DNA of 64,000 nucleotides from Sinorhizobium arboris LMG 14919 (GCF_000427465.1 NZ_ATYB01000014.1:3305558-3369557), one strand, 5' to 3'; positions 8,442-18,001 are shown, counted from the stretch's first letter. A program made the numbers and translations. The notes: a model not told the origin generated them from the sequence alone.

Positions 8442-9458
8442 ATGAAAGCCGTCGTCTGTTCAGAGCCTGGCCGTCTCGCGCTCGTCGCCAGTCGCGGACC
8501 TGAAGCACCGCCGCCCGGCTCGGTGCGCCTTGCCGTCAGCCGCGTCGGCATCTGCGGCACCGATTACCATATCTTCGAAGGCAAGCACCCCTTTCTCGAA
8601 TATCCGCGCGTGATGGGTCACGAGATCTCGGCGAGGGTGGTCGAAGGCGGTCCGGGCACCCGGCTTGCGCCCGGAACGCTCGTGGTCGTCAATCCGTATC
8701 TCTCATGCGGGAACTGCATCGCCTGCCGCAAAGGCAAGGCGAACTGCTGCACGGATATCCGTGTCCTCGGCGTTCACACCGACGGCGCCTTCTGCGAGGA
8801 GATCGTCATGCCCGAGCAGAACCTTTATCCGGCTGAAGGTCTTTCGCCCGAAGCCGCCGCCGCGGTCGAGTTCCTGGCGATCGGCGCCCACGCGGTCCGG
8901 CGGTCGGCGGCAGGCCGCGGCGCCCGTTCGCTGGTGATAGGCGCGGGACCGATCGGTCTTGGGACGGCCATCTTCTCCCGTATCGCCGGCCACGACGTAA
9001 GGCTGCTCGACACGAGCGCGGAACGCCTGGCCTTCGCAACGGAAAGGCTCGGCTTTCCGCCTGGAATCCTGGCGGGTGACGATGAGGCGCTGGCGCAGGC
9101 AACGGGCGGAGATGGGTTCGACGTCGTCTTCGACGCTACCGGCAACGTCCGATCCATGGAGCACGCCTTCGCACACGTCGCCCATGGCGGCACGCTGGTC
9201 CTCGTCAGCGTGGTCAAGGAGGACATCCGCTTCTCCGATCCCGAATTTCACAAGCGGGAAATGACGCTCGTCGCGAGCCGCAACGCCACGCGCGAGGATT
9301 TCGATCACGTCATTCAGTCGCTTGCCGCGGGGCTCGTGCCGGTGGAGGCGCTCGTCACGCACCGCACGACGCTCGAAGACCTCGTCGACGATCTTCCCCG
9401 CTGGGCGCACGACAAGACAGGGCTGGTCAAAGCGGTTGTCGCGGTCGGCGGCGGGTGA
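8442..9458 (+). CDS. Zinc-dependent alcohol dehydrogenase (sorbitol/threonine DH-like)
   Basis: 338-residue medium-chain dehydrogenase. Catalytic zinc ligands are Cys38, His60 and Glu61. The structural zinc lobe carries Cys89, Cys92, Cys95 and Cys103. A Rossmann motif GAGPIG is followed by an acidic residue (LLDTS), which favours NAD over NADP. The ATG at 8442 is 46 bp after the permease stop. In this context it could oxidise a keto-deoxy acid such as 2-keto-3-deoxy-fuconate, or interconvert lactaldehyde and propanediol. The exact substrate cannot be read from the sequence. It is the last gene of the rightward catabolic run. Confidence 0.87.
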   Translation: MKAVVCSEPGRLALVASRGPEAPPPGSVRLAVSRVGICGTDYHIFEGKHPFLEYPRVMGHEISARVVEGGPGTRLAPGTLVVVNPYLSCGNCIACRKGKANCCTDIRVLGVHTDGAFCEEIVMPEQNLYPAEGLSPEAAAAVEFLAIGAHAVRRSAAGRGARSLVIGAGPIGLGTAIFSRIAGHDVRLLDTSAERLAFATERLGFPPGILAGDDEALAQATGGDGFDVVFDATGNVRSMEHAFAHVAHGGTLVLVSVVKEDIRFSDPEFHKREMTLVASRNATREDFDHVIQSLAAGLVPVEALVTHRTTLEDLVDDLPRWAHDKTGLVKAVVAVGGG

Positions 9459-9496
9459 GAAGCTCACATGTTCTTTCCTAAAAAGTGAGGGGTGCA

Positions 9497-9513
9497 TTTG
9501 TTGCGCTGCACAA
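9497..9513. promoter_or_regulatory. Candidate PhaR-type site upstream of phaZ
   Basis: TTTGTTGCGCTGCACAA, with TTGT/ACAA ends around a TGC-rich centre, about 200 bp before phaZ. It resembles the TGC-rich sites bound by the PHB-sensing repressor PhaR in alphaproteobacteria. The match is by eye only. The remaining upstream region (9459-9717) shows no other gene. Confidence 0.35.
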
Positions 9514-9717
9514 GAAAAATGCTAGTGTAGCGGCGATTGCGGGCACCAGAAACGAACAACCGCAAGCCAGACCGTTCCACCGTCCCGGTGAGCGGTCCAA
9601 CTTTTGAAAACTACGCGCTTCCCGACGGGAACCGGCACAAAGGTTTTCCCGTGGAAGTGCTCCGGCGTCGAACTGGGAGCGGCGTTTTCGTTGATTTGAA
9701 ACAAGGGATACGCGCCC

Positions 9718-10992
9718 ATGTTCTACCAGCTATACGAAATGAATCATGCCATGATGGCTCCGTGGCGCACGGCGGCGGATGCCATGCGGCTTGCCTTCAG
9801 CAATCCGATGAACCCGGTTTCGCATACCTATTTCGGCCGCGCGGCAGCCGCTGGGCTTGAAGTCTTCGAGCGCGCCACGCGCCGCTACGGCAAGCCGGAA
9901 TTCGGGCTGTCCGAGACCGTGATCGATGGGCAGCCCGTGCCGGTTCGCGAAAGGATCGTCTGGCGCGAGCCCTTCTGCAATCTCATACATTTCGAGCGTA
10001 GCCTGGCCAAGAATCGCGCCCCGGATCCGAAGGTGCTGATCGTGGCGCCGATGTCCGGCCACTATGCCACGCTCCTGCGCGGAACGGTGGAGGCGCTGCT
10101 GCCCCATTCGGACGTCTATATCACCGATTGGATCGATGCCCGCATGGTTCCCTTGAGCGAGGGAACGTTCAATCTCGACGACTATATCGACTACGTCATC
10201 CAGATGCTGCATTTCCTGGGGCCGGATGCGCATGTGATCGGAGTTTGTCAGCCGGCCGTGCCGGTACTGGCGGCCGTTGCGCTGATGGAGGCGGCGGGGG
10301 ACCCCCTCGCACCATCGACGATGACCCTCATGGGCGGTCCGATCGACACCCGCATCAACCCGACCGCGGTCAATGAGCTGGCGAAGGAACGGCCGATCGA
10401 GTGGTTCCGCGACAATGTCATCATGCCGGTTCCCTGGCCTCAGCCCGGCTTCATGCGAATGGTCTATCCGGGCTTTCTCCAGCTCTCGGGCTTCATGTCG
10501 ATGAACCTCGACCGGCACCTGATCGCCCACAAGGAGTTCTTCGCCCACCTCGTCAAGAACGATGGCGACGCGGCCGACAAGCACCGCGACTTCTATGACG
10601 AATATCTGGCGGTGATGGACCTGACCGCGGAGTTTTATCTGCAGACGGTGCAGGTCGTCTTCATGCAGCACGCACTGCCGAAGGGCGAGATGGTGCACCG
10701 CGGCACCCGCGTCGATCCTACGGCGATCCGCCGGGTGGCGCTGCTGACCGTTGAGGGCGAGAACGACGACATCTCCGGTCTCGGACAGACGAAAGCGGCG
10801 CAGACGATCTGCACCGGCATTCCGGAGCATATGCGGCAGCACTATATGCAGCCCGACGTCGGGCACTACGGCGTCTTCAACGGCTCGCGGTTCCGCCGCG
10901 AGATCGCGCCGCGCATCGTCGCCTTTCAGCGGCAGCATTCGCGTCATGCAACGCCTGTCAAGCAACTCATCAAGGGCGGCAAGTCGGCCTGA
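9718..10992 (+). CDS. phaZ: Intracellular polyhydroxyalkanoate depolymerase PhaZ
   Basis: 424-residue alpha/beta hydrolase without a signal peptide, as expected for the intracellular depolymerase that mobilises PHB granules to 3-hydroxybutyrate. The nucleophile is Cys177 in GVCQPAVP, the lipase-box cysteine of this family. Further family blocks are APMSGHYATLLRGTVE, MGGPIDTRINPT and the C-terminal QPDVGHYGVF, which carries the catalytic His. The ATG at 9718 follows AAGGGAT. It is monocistronic by spacing (259 bp before, 149 bp after). Rhizobia store much PHB, which fits the host inferred here. Confidence 0.93.
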   Translation: MFYQLYEMNHAMMAPWRTAADAMRLAFSNPMNPVSHTYFGRAAAAGLEVFERATRRYGKPEFGLSETVIDGQPVPVRERIVWREPFCNLIHFERSLAKNRAPDPKVLIVAPMSGHYATLLRGTVEALLPHSDVYITDWIDARMVPLSEGTFNLDDYIDYVIQMLHFLGPDAHVIGVCQPAVPVLAAVALMEAAGDPLAPSTMTLMGGPIDTRINPTAVNELAKERPIEWFRDNVIMPVPWPQPGFMRMVYPGFLQLSGFMSMNLDRHLIAHKEFFAHLVKNDGDAADKHRDFYDEYLAVMDLTAEFYLQTVQVVFMQHALPKGEMVHRGTRVDPTAIRRVALLTVEGENDDISGLGQTKAAQTICTGIPEHMRQHYMQPDVGHYGVFNGSRFRREIAPRIVAFQRQHSRHATPVKQLIKGGKSA

Positions 10993-11141
10993 GAGAGTGG
11001 TTGGAGCGCTCGATTTGTCCGAGCAAAGTCAGGGGGTTGACCGATTCCTTGGCACGATGTCTTGCGTCGGGGCCATGGGTTTCCCACATCGTTTTCATCG
11101 GGCTGCGAAGGGCTGCCCGCTGACTGCGAGGAATCCTGAAG

Positions 11142-11567
11142 ATGAACCAATCTGCACTGATCCGTCCGGACTGGACGCCTGCGACCATTGCATTGATGGT
11201 GCTGGGTTTCATTGTGTTCTGGCCGCTCGGCCTGGCAATGCTCGCTTACATCCTCTTCGGCGACAAGCTGAGGGCGTTCAAGAAGGACGCCAATGAAGGA
11301 GTGGATCGCATGTGTGCCGGCTTCAAACGAAACCACCGGGGACATTGGGCACAGCATCGCACCGGCAACGTCGCCTTCGACGACTGGCGCGCGGCCGAAC
11401 TCGCCCGCCTCGACGAGGAACGCCGCAAGCTCGACGAGATGCGTGAGGAGTTCGACTCCTATGTACGCGAACTCCGTCGCGCAAAGGACCAGGAGGAATT
11501 CGACCGCTTCATGCGCGAGCGCAAGAACGGCCGCTCCGCTCCGGAAGCCGGCTTCGAATCCAGCTGA
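11142..11567 (+). CDS. DUF2852 small membrane protein
   Basis: 141-residue protein with one or two closely packed membrane segments (about residues 14-40, ATIALMVLGFIVFWPLG onward) and a long charged helical tail (about 75-125, ARLDEERRKLDEMREEF) likely to form a coiled coil. It matches the alphaproteobacterial DUF2852 family, of unknown function. GAGGA lies about 11 bases before the ATG. A stem-loop follows the gene. Confidence 0.82.
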   Translation: MNQSALIRPDWTPATIALMVLGFIVFWPLGLAMLAYILFGDKLRAFKKDANEGVDRMCAGFKRNHRGHWAQHRTGNVAFDDWRAAELARLDEERRKLDEMREEFDSYVRELRRAKDQEEFDRFMRERKNGRSAPEAGFESS

Positions 11568-11573
11568 TCCGTA

Positions 11574-11607
11574 GACATCCGGTGTTTCATGTGAAACGCC
11601 GGATGTC
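11574..11607 (+). terminator. Stem-loop after the DUF2852 gene
   Basis: 15-bp arms (11574-11588 and 11593-11607) with a single G-U wobble around ATGT. They begin 7 bp after the DUF2852 stop. There is no T-run, so intrinsic termination is uncertain; it may be a 3' end stabiliser. Confidence 0.5.
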
Positions 11608-11654
11608 GCCCAGCCACCTGCCAAGGGCACCGCGAATCGGCTAGAACGGATTTC

Positions 11655-12410
11655 ATGTTTTCATCTCTCAAGCGGCGCCGTGGCAGTGGACCGCACCTCG
11701 ATGTCATCCGCGACGTCGAGGTTGCCGGCAAAGTCCTTCCTTTGACTATCCGGCAAAATGCGCGAGCGACGAGAATGACGCTGCGCATCGAGCCCGGCGG
11801 AAGAGCGTTGAAGCTTACCGTGCCGCAGGGCCTGCCGGAGCGCGAAGTCAGCGCATTTCTGAGCCGCCATCAAGGCTGGTTGATGACCAAGCTTGCCCGC
11901 TTTTCCGGGGAAAGCGAGCTGGAGGACGGCGGCACCATCCTTATTCGCGGCGTTGCGCACCGGATCGAGAGAACCGGTCGCCTGCGTGGCCTGACCGAGA
12001 CCATCATCGTCGGTGACGAGTCGGTTCTGAGAGTGGGCGGCGCCGAGGAGCACCTGCGCCGGCGCATCGCCGACTATCTGAAGAAGGAGGCGCGGAACGA
12101 ACTCGAGCGTCTTGTCGCCGTTTATGCCGGCAGGATCGGACGCAGGGCACGCTCCCTCAGTCTGAAAGACACCCGCAGCCGCTGGGGCTCCTGCTCCGCC
12201 GAGGGCGATTTGAGCTTCTCCTGGCGGATTGCCATGGCGCCCCCGAAGGTGATCGCCTATCTCGCGGCACACGAGGTCGCCCATCTTCAAGAAATGAACC
12301 ACGGGCCCGATTTCTGGGCGCTGTGCGAAAGCCTGTGCCCGGAAACGAAGGATGCGAAGCACTGGCTCAAGCGCAACGGCACCATGCTGCATGCGATCGA
12401 TTTCGGGTAG
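11655..12410 (+). CDS. YgjP/DUF45-type zinc metallopeptidase (M48-like)
   Basis: 251-residue protein of the YgjP-like family. The zinc-protease motif HEVAHLQEMNHGPDFW has the two metal His and the catalytic Glu, and the family block DTRSRWGSCSAEGDLSFSWR precedes it. No signal peptide or membrane segment is seen, so it is cytosolic. The biological substrate is unknown. The start at 11655 has only a weak ribosome site. Confidence 0.85.
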   Translation: MFSSLKRRRGSGPHLDVIRDVEVAGKVLPLTIRQNARATRMTLRIEPGGRALKLTVPQGLPEREVSAFLSRHQGWLMTKLARFSGESELEDGGTILIRGVAHRIERTGRLRGLTETIIVGDESVLRVGGAEEHLRRRIADYLKKEARNELERLVAVYAGRIGRRARSLSLKDTRSRWGSCSAEGDLSFSWRIAMAPPKVIAYLAAHEVAHLQEMNHGPDFWALCESLCPETKDAKHWLKRNGTMLHAIDFG

Positions 12411-12459
12411 ATAGCGGGGTGAGTTCGCTGACCGGCACCAAGAGGATTCGACCGAGACT

Positions 12460-12565
12460 GGCCCTCACCTGGCCGTTTCCCCCGCAGGCGGGGAGAGGGG
12501 ATTTGCAGAGCACGCCGCTGGCCCCTTCGCCCCGTTTGCGGGGAGTTGGTGCCGACAGGCGGATG
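12460..12565. repeat. RIME-like palindromic mosaic
   Basis: Two C/G-rich inverted units in tandem (CCCCCGCAGGCGGGGAGAGGGG near 12480-12500, then CCCCGTTTGCGGGGAG near 12533-12546) in the 280-bp gap between the metallopeptidase and trpF. They share sequence with the palindromes at 30-54, 39.7 kb and 55.8 kb. No gene is seen in this gap. Confidence 0.55.
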
Positions 12566-12690
12566 AGCGGCGCCGGCATGGTTCGCTCGACGAACAGCGG
12601 GTGCCCGCCGCAGCCCTCTTCCTAACATTCGCCACGGCAAAGCAACGGTTTTGCTCGACTCGGGCGGCATTTCATGCAAGGTCGCTTCCC

Positions 12691-13365
12691 ATGAAAACGG
12701 AAGTGAAGATCTGTGGTTTGAAGACGTCCGAGGCCGTGGAGCGTGCCGTCGCACTCGGCGCATCCCACGTCGGTTTCATCTTCTTCCCAAAGAGTCCCCG
12801 CAACGTCGAGCCGGCCGATGCCGGCCGCCTTTCGGCGCCCGCCCGCGGGCGCGCGAAGATCGTCGCGGTCACGGTCGATGCGGACAATGACGGTCTCGAC
12901 GAGATCGTGTCGGCGCTCGATCCCGACGTTCTCCAGCTTCACGGCTCGGAAACTCCGGAACGGGTCCTTTCGATCAAGGCGCTTTACGGTCTTCCGGTCA
13001 TGAAGGCGCTCGCCGTCCGGGAAGCCTCCGATCTGGAGCGGATCGAGCCCTATATCGGCATCGTCGATCGTTTTCTCCTGGATGCGAAGCCTCCGGCCGG
13101 TTCCGATCTGCCGGGCGGCAATGGGATTTCTTTCGATTGGAGGCTTCTCGACGCGCTTGACGGAAGCGTCGATTACATGCTTTCCGGTGGATTGAATGCG
13201 AGCAATATCGAAGACGCACTTGCGCTGACCGGCGCCCGCGCCATCGATACGTCCTCCGGAGTCGAAAGCGCGCCGGGTATCAAGGATTTGACGCTCATGG
13301 AAGCGTTTTTCGAAGCGGTCCGCCGGGCGGAAGCCGAGCGGCCGCGGTCAGGGAGCAAGACGTGA
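12691..13365 (+). CDS. trpF: Phosphoribosylanthranilate isomerase TrpF
   Basis: 224-residue TIM barrel catalysing the Amadori rearrangement of N-(5-phosphoribosyl)anthranilate in tryptophan synthesis. The N-terminal VKICGLK holds the catalytic Cys. LLDAKPP holds the catalytic Asp. The phosphate site is [11 protein letters not shown] and DTSSGVES. The ATG at 12691 begins exactly at the conserved domain. Its stop overlaps the GTG start of trpB, so the two are translationally coupled. Confidence 0.96.
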   Translation: MKTEVKICGLKTSEAVERAVALGASHVGFIFFPKSPRNVEPADAGRLSAPARGRAKIVAVTVDADNDGLDEIVSALDPDVLQLHGSETPERVLSIKALYGLPVMKALAVREASDLERIEPYIGIVDRFLLDAKPPAGSDLPGGNGISFDWRLLDALDGSVDYMLSGGLNASNIEDALALTGARAIDTSSGVESAPGIKDLTLMEAFFEAVRRAEAERPRSGSKT

Positions 13366-14582
13366 ATCAGCCGCCCAAACCGAACTCCTTCAGATCCGGA
13401 CCCGATGAGGAGGGCCGTTTCGGCATCTTCGGCGGCCGCTTCGTCGCCGAGACGCTGATGCCGCTGATCCTCGATCTCCAGGACGAATGGGCGAGGGCGA
13501 AGAACGATCCGGCCTTCAAAGCGGAACTCGAAAATCTAGGCACCCATTATATCGGCCGGCCGAGTCCGCTCTATTTCGCCGAGCGCCTGACGGCCGAACT
13601 CGGCGGCGCCAAGATTTATTTCAAGCGCGAGGAGCTCAATCACACGGGCTCCCATAAGATCAATAATTGCATCGGTCAGATTCTGCTCGCCAAGCGTATG
13701 GGCAAGACCCGCATCATCGCAGAAACCGGCGCGGGCCAGCACGGGGTGGCGTCGGCGACCGTGGCGGCGCGCTTCGGCCTGCCCTGCGTGGTCTATATGG
13801 GTGCGACCGACGTGGAGCGGCAAGCGCCGAACGTTTTCCGGATGAAGCTTCTCGGCGCCGAGGTGAAGCCGGTTACCGCCGGCAACGGCACTCTCAAAGA
13901 TGCCATGAACGAGGCGTTGCGCGACTGGGTAACCAATGTCGACAGTACCTATTATCTGATAGGGACGGCCGCCGGTCCGCATCCCTATCCGGAGATGGTC
14001 CGCGACTTCCAGGCAGTCATCGGGGAGGAGGCCAAGCGGCAGATCCTCGAAGCAGAAGGCCGGCTTCCGGACCTCGTCGTCGCAGCCGTCGGCGGCGGCT
14101 CGAACGCGATCGGCATCTTCCATCCATTCCTCGACGACCAAGGCGTCAGAATCGTCGGGGTCGAGGCGGGGGGTAAAGGTCTCGACGGCGAGGAGCATTG
14201 CGCCTCGATCACCGCCGGATCGCCCGGCGTGCTGCACGGCAACCGCACCTATCTGCTTCAGGACGGCGACGGTCAGATCAAGGAAGGCCATTCGATCTCG
14301 GCCGGGCTGGATTATCCGGGAATTGGACCGGAACATGCCTGGCTGAACGACATCGGCCGCGTGGAATATGTGCCGATCATGGATCACGAGGCGCTTGAGG
14401 CGTTTCAGACTTTGACTCGCCTCGAGGGCATCATCCCGGCGCTCGAACCGTCCCATGCGCTCGCCGAAGTCATCAAGCGCGCGCCCAAAATGGGCAAGGA
14501 CGAGATCATCCTGATGAATCTCTCCGGTCGCGGCGACAAGGACATTTTCACCGTCGGCAAAATTCTCGGTATGGGGCAGTAA
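13362..14582 (+). CDS. trpB: Tryptophan synthase beta chain TrpB
   Basis: 406-residue PLP enzyme joining indole and serine to tryptophan. The PLP lysine is Lys99 in [10 protein letters not shown], and the phosphate loop is GGGSNAIG. It begins with GTG at 13362, overlapping the trpF stop by 4 bp. It works as an alpha2-beta2 complex with TrpA, whose gene starts 5 bp after its stop. Confidence 0.97.
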   Translation: MNQPPKPNSFRSGPDEEGRFGIFGGRFVAETLMPLILDLQDEWARAKNDPAFKAELENLGTHYIGRPSPLYFAERLTAELGGAKIYFKREELNHTGSHKINNCIGQILLAKRMGKTRIIAETGAGQHGVASATVAARFGLPCVVYMGATDVERQAPNVFRMKLLGAEVKPVTAGNGTLKDAMNEALRDWVTNVDSTYYLIGTAAGPHPYPEMVRDFQAVIGEEAKRQILEAEGRLPDLVVAAVGGGSNAIGIFHPFLDDQGVRIVGVEAGGKGLDGEEHCASITAGSPGVLHGNRTYLLQDGDGQIKEGHSISAGLDYPGIGPEHAWLNDIGRVEYVPIMDHEALEAFQTLTRLEGIIPALEPSHALAEVIKRAPKMGKDEIILMNLSGRGDKDIFTVGKILGMGQ

Positions 14583-14587
14583 AGATC

Positions 14588-15427
14588 ATGACCGCACGCA
14601 TGGAGCAACGGTTCGCCGACGTCGCGGCCGAGGGGCGACCGGTTCTCGTGACCTATTTCATGGGCGGCGACCCGGATTTCGAGACGTCGCTGTCGATCAT
14701 GAAGGCGCTGCGCCAGGCCGGTGCCGACATCATCGAACTCGGCGTGCCCTTTTCCGATCCAATGGCCGATGGACCGGCGATCCAGCTCGCCGGCCAGCGC
14801 GCGCTCAAAGCCGGGCAGACGCTTGCTAAAACGCTGGAGCTTGCCCGCCTGTTCCGGGCGGAGGACCAGCGAACCCCCATCGTGCTGATGGGCTACTACA
14901 ACCCGATCTATATCTACGGCGTCGAGCGATTCCTGGCGGACGCGCTCGAGGCTGGCGTCGACGGCCTGATCGTCGTCGATCTGCCGCCGGAAATGGACGG
15001 CGAGCTCTGCATTCCGGCGCTTGAGAAGGGCATCAACTTCATCCGGCTCGCAACGCCGACGACGGACAACCGTCGGTTGCCTAAGGTTCTCGAAAACACC
15101 TCGGGCTTCGTGTATTACGTATCGATGACCGGCATCACGGGTTCGGCGCTGCCGGACCCGTCGCTGATCGCCGGCGCCGTCGAACGCATCAAGGCGCATA
15201 CGCCCTTGCCCGTCTGTGTCGGCTTCGGGGTGAAGACCGCCGATCAGGCGCGCGCCGTCGGCGCGTCTGCAGATGGCGTCGTCGTCGGCACGGCCATCGT
15301 CAACCAGATCGCGTCGAGCTTGACGGAGGAGGGGCGCGCGACGGAAGCGACGGTACCGGGTGTCGAAGCGCTCGTTAGAGGGCTTGCGGCGGGCGTACGG
15401 GCGGCACGGCTTGCTGCAGCCGAATAA
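14588..15427 (+). CDS. trpA: Tryptophan synthase alpha chain TrpA
   Basis: 279-residue TIM barrel cleaving indole-3-glycerol phosphate. The catalytic acids are Glu50 (ELGVPFSDP) and Asp61 (MADG), one residue beyond the E. coli positions. It lies 5 bp after trpB and closes the trpFBA unit. The distal position of accD and folC on the same strand is the common alphaproteobacterial order. Confidence 0.97.
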   Translation: MTARMEQRFADVAAEGRPVLVTYFMGGDPDFETSLSIMKALRQAGADIIELGVPFSDPMADGPAIQLAGQRALKAGQTLAKTLELARLFRAEDQRTPIVLMGYYNPIYIYGVERFLADALEAGVDGLIVVDLPPEMDGELCIPALEKGINFIRLATPTTDNRRLPKVLENTSGFVYYVSMTGITGSALPDPSLIAGAVERIKAHTPLPVCVGFGVKTADQARAVGASADGVVVGTAIVNQIASSLTEEGRATEATVPGVEALVRGLAAGVRAARLAAAE

Positions 15428-15480
15428 TTGCCCATATTGACGCGCACAAGCCGAAGGAAAATCTTCAGGAGACTGCTTAA

Positions 15481-16395
15481 TTGAACTGGATCACAAACTA
15501 CGTTCGGCCGAAGATCAACTCGATGCTCGGCCGCAGGGAAGTTCCGGAGAACCTCTGGATCAAGTGCCCTGAAACGGGCGAGATGGTGTTCCATCGCGAT
15601 CTCGAAGAGAACAAGTGGGTCATCCCGCAATCCGGCTACCATATGAAGATGCCGGCGAAGGCCCGTCTGAAGGATCTCTTCGACGGCGGAATCTACGAGG
15701 CCTTTCCGCAGCCCAAGGTGGCGCAGGATCCGCTCAGGTTCCGCGACTCGAAGAAATACATCGATCGACTGCGCGACAGCCGCGCCAAGACCGAACTCGA
15801 GGATACCATCGTTGCCGGCCTCGGCCAGGTACAGGGCATCAAGCTCGTTGCCGTCGCGCATGAGTTCAACTTCATCGGCGGGTCTCTCGGCATCGCCGCG
15901 GGCGAAGCGATCGTGAAGGCGTTCGAGCGGGCGATAGCCGAAAAGTGCCCGCTGGTGATGTTCCCGGCTTCGGGCGGCGCCCGGATGCAGGAAGGCATCC
16001 TCTCTCTGATGCAGCTGCCGCGCACCACCGTCGCGCTGAACATGCTCAAGGAAGCGGGGCTTCCCTATATCGTCGTCCTGACCAACCCGACGACCGGCGG
16101 CGTCACCGCATCCTATGCGATGCTGGGTGACATCCACATGGCCGAACCCGGCGCAGAAATCGGCTTTGCCGGCAAACGGGTTATTGAGCAGACGCTGCGG
16201 GAAAAGCTTCCCGAGGGCTTCCAGACCTCGGAATACCTGCTGGAACACGGCATGGTCGACATGGTCGTGAAGCGCCACGACATACCGGAGACGCTTGCGC
16301 GCGTTCTCAACATCCTGATGAAGAAGCCGGCCAAGGCAGTCAAGCGCGATACCGCGACCGAGCTGGCGCCGCTGCCCGTGGCCGCGAGCGCGTAG
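15481..16395 (+). CDS. accD: Acetyl-CoA carboxylase carboxyltransferase beta subunit AccD
   Basis: 304-residue subunit of the carboxyltransferase that transfers CO2 from biotin-BCCP to acetyl-CoA. The crotonase-like core is intact ([31 protein letters not shown]). The N-terminal zinc ribbon is degenerate: only Cys29 remains of the expected CxxC...CxxC, with Thr32, Ile48 and Ser51 at the other three places. The start is a TTG at 15481, after CAGGAGAC. The gene is 53 bp downstream of trpA. Confidence 0.95.
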   Translation: MNWITNYVRPKINSMLGRREVPENLWIKCPETGEMVFHRDLEENKWVIPQSGYHMKMPAKARLKDLFDGGIYEAFPQPKVAQDPLRFRDSKKYIDRLRDSRAKTELEDTIVAGLGQVQGIKLVAVAHEFNFIGGSLGIAAGEAIVKAFERAIAEKCPLVMFPASGGARMQEGILSLMQLPRTTVALNMLKEAGLPYIVVLTNPTTGGVTASYAMLGDIHMAEPGAEIGFAGKRVIEQTLREKLPEGFQTSEYLLEHGMVDMVVKRHDIPETLARVLNILMKKPAKAVKRDTATELAPLPVAASA

Positions 16396-16397
16396 AG

Positions 16398-16413
16398 CAC
16401 TTTCGCGAAAGTG
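16398..16413. repeat. Perfect 16-bp palindrome after accD
   Basis: CACTTTCGCGAAAGTG starts 3 bp after the accD stop. With a second perfect inverted repeat at 16559-16577 it occupies the 228-bp accD-folC gap. It may be part of a rhizobial intergenic repeat or act as an mRNA 3' structure. Confidence 0.4.
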
Positions 16414-16558
16414 TGTGTTTTCGTCCGTAAGGTGCACCGTTTCAAGCTGTCAGACCGCTTCGCTGTTTCAAGCAGGGAAGCGATCTAGCCCGTCGGCCCG
16501 AGAATCGGAATCGATGTTCGCAAGGCACGACGGATGTTTCAATGAGTTGGGGCGACCC

Positions 16559-16577
16559 GGACGCGCTAAGCGCGTCC
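16559..16577. repeat. Inverted repeat upstream of folC
   Basis: Arms GGACGCGC (16559-16566) and GCGCGTCC (16570-16577) around TAA, 46 bp before folC. The role is unknown. It is typical of the GC-rich palindromes scattered through this chromosome. Confidence 0.4.
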
Positions 16578-16623
16578 ATCTGTCCTCACCCGCTGCGGCG
16601 GGCCAGTTTTCGGGGCTAGGATC

Positions 16624-17967
16624 ATGACGGCGACTGAGGTCAGCGAGGCCGCGCAGGAAATCGAGAAGCTTCTCGCCCTGCATCCCAAGGGATTCGACCT
16701 ATCGCTCGACAGGATCACGCGGCTGCTTGCCGCCCTCGGCAATCCTCACGAGCGCCTGCCGCCGGTCATCCACGTGGCCGGCACCAACGGCAAGGGGTCG
16801 GTCACGGCCTTCTGCAGAGCGATCCTGGAGGCTGCGGGTCTCAGCGTTCATGTACACACGTCGCCGCATCTGGTGAACTGGCACGAACGTTACCGGCTGG
16901 GTGTAAAGGGCGGCAAGGGCGCCCTGGTGGGCGACCCCGTTCTGGCCCATGCCGTCCGGCGCGTCGCAGAAGCGAATGGCGGCGAGAAAATCACGGTCTT
17001 CGAAATCTTGACGGCTGTCACTTTCCTGCTTTTCGCGGAGCATCCGGCCGACGTCGCGATCGTAGAAGTCGGCCTCGGCGGCCGATACGACGCGACCAAT
17101 GTCATCGCCCGGCCGGCCGTGTCCGTGATCATGCCGATTTCGCTCGATCATCAGGCCTATCTCGGCGACCGCGTCGAACTGATCGCTGCGGAAAAGGCCG
17201 GGATCATGAAGCGCGGCTGCCCGGTGGTAATCGGCCATCAGGAGGAAGAGGGTGCGCGCGAGGTGCTTATCGCGACCGCCGAACGGCTTGGCTGCCCCGT
17301 ATCCGTCTACGGCCAGGATTTCATGGCGCATGAGGAGTTCGGCAGGCTGATCTTTCAGGATGAGAACGGCCTTGCGGATCTGCCGCTGCCGCGCCTGCCG
17401 GGACGGCATCAATATGCCAATGCCGCGGCGGCGATCCGTGCCGTACGGGCAGCCGGCTTCGATGTTCCGGAGGCGGCCATCGAAAAAGGGCTGGCCGGCG
17501 TCGAATGGCCCGGTCGCCTGCAGCGGCTTGCCGGCGGCAGGCTCTCGCATTTCGGCCCGCCGGGAGCCGAGATCTGGATCGACGGCGGCCATAATCCCGG
17601 CGCCGGCCACGTCATTGCCGAGGCGATGGCCACCTTCGAGGAGCGTGACCCGCGGCCGCTCTTTCTGATCATCGGGATGATCAACACCAAGGACCCGATC
17701 GGCTATTTCAAGGCTTTCCTCGATCTTGCCGAACAGGTCTTCACCGTGCCGGTCCAAGGGTCAGACGCGGGATTGGATCCGCTGGCCCTGGCCGCGGATG
17801 CGGCCGCCGCCGGCCTCGAGGCGAATGCGACTTCCTCGGTCGCCGAAGCGCTCGGCCAGATCGCCGAGCTCACCGACGAGGATCCCGTGCCGCCGCGTGT
17901 GCTGATCGGCGGTTCTCTTTACCTGGTCGGCGACGTGCTGGCGGAAAACGGAACGCCGCCGCGATAG
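16624..17967 (+). CDS. folC: Folylpolyglutamate/dihydrofolate synthase FolC
   Basis: 447-residue Mur-ligase-fold enzyme that glutamylates dihydropteroate and folates. The ATP P-loop is GTNGKGSV. The Mur-ligase central block is FEILTAVTFLLFAEHPADVAIVEVGLGGRYDATN shortened here to its key EVGLGGR. The C-terminal domain includes DGGHNPGA. It ends against trxA on the other strand, with a terminator between. Confidence 0.95.
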   Translation: MTATEVSEAAQEIEKLLALHPKGFDLSLDRITRLLAALGNPHERLPPVIHVAGTNGKGSVTAFCRAILEAAGLSVHVHTSPHLVNWHERYRLGVKGGKGALVGDPVLAHAVRRVAEANGGEKITVFEILTAVTFLLFAEHPADVAIVEVGLGGRYDATNVIARPAVSVIMPISLDHQAYLGDRVELIAAEKAGIMKRGCPVVIGHQEEEGAREVLIATAERLGCPVSVYGQDFMAHEEFGRLIFQDENGLADLPLPRLPGRHQYANAAAAIRAVRAAGFDVPEAAIEKGLAGVEWPGRLQRLAGGRLSHFGPPGAEIWIDGGHNPGAGHVIAEAMATFEERDPRPLFLIIGMINTKDPIGYFKAFLDLAEQVFTVPVQGSDAGLDPLALAADAAAAGLEANATSSVAEALGQIAELTDEDPVPPRVLIGGSLYLVGDVLAENGTPPR

Positions 17968-18001
17968 GTGCGGAAGAACCGGACCTGTCAGCCGAAAGAA
18001 A

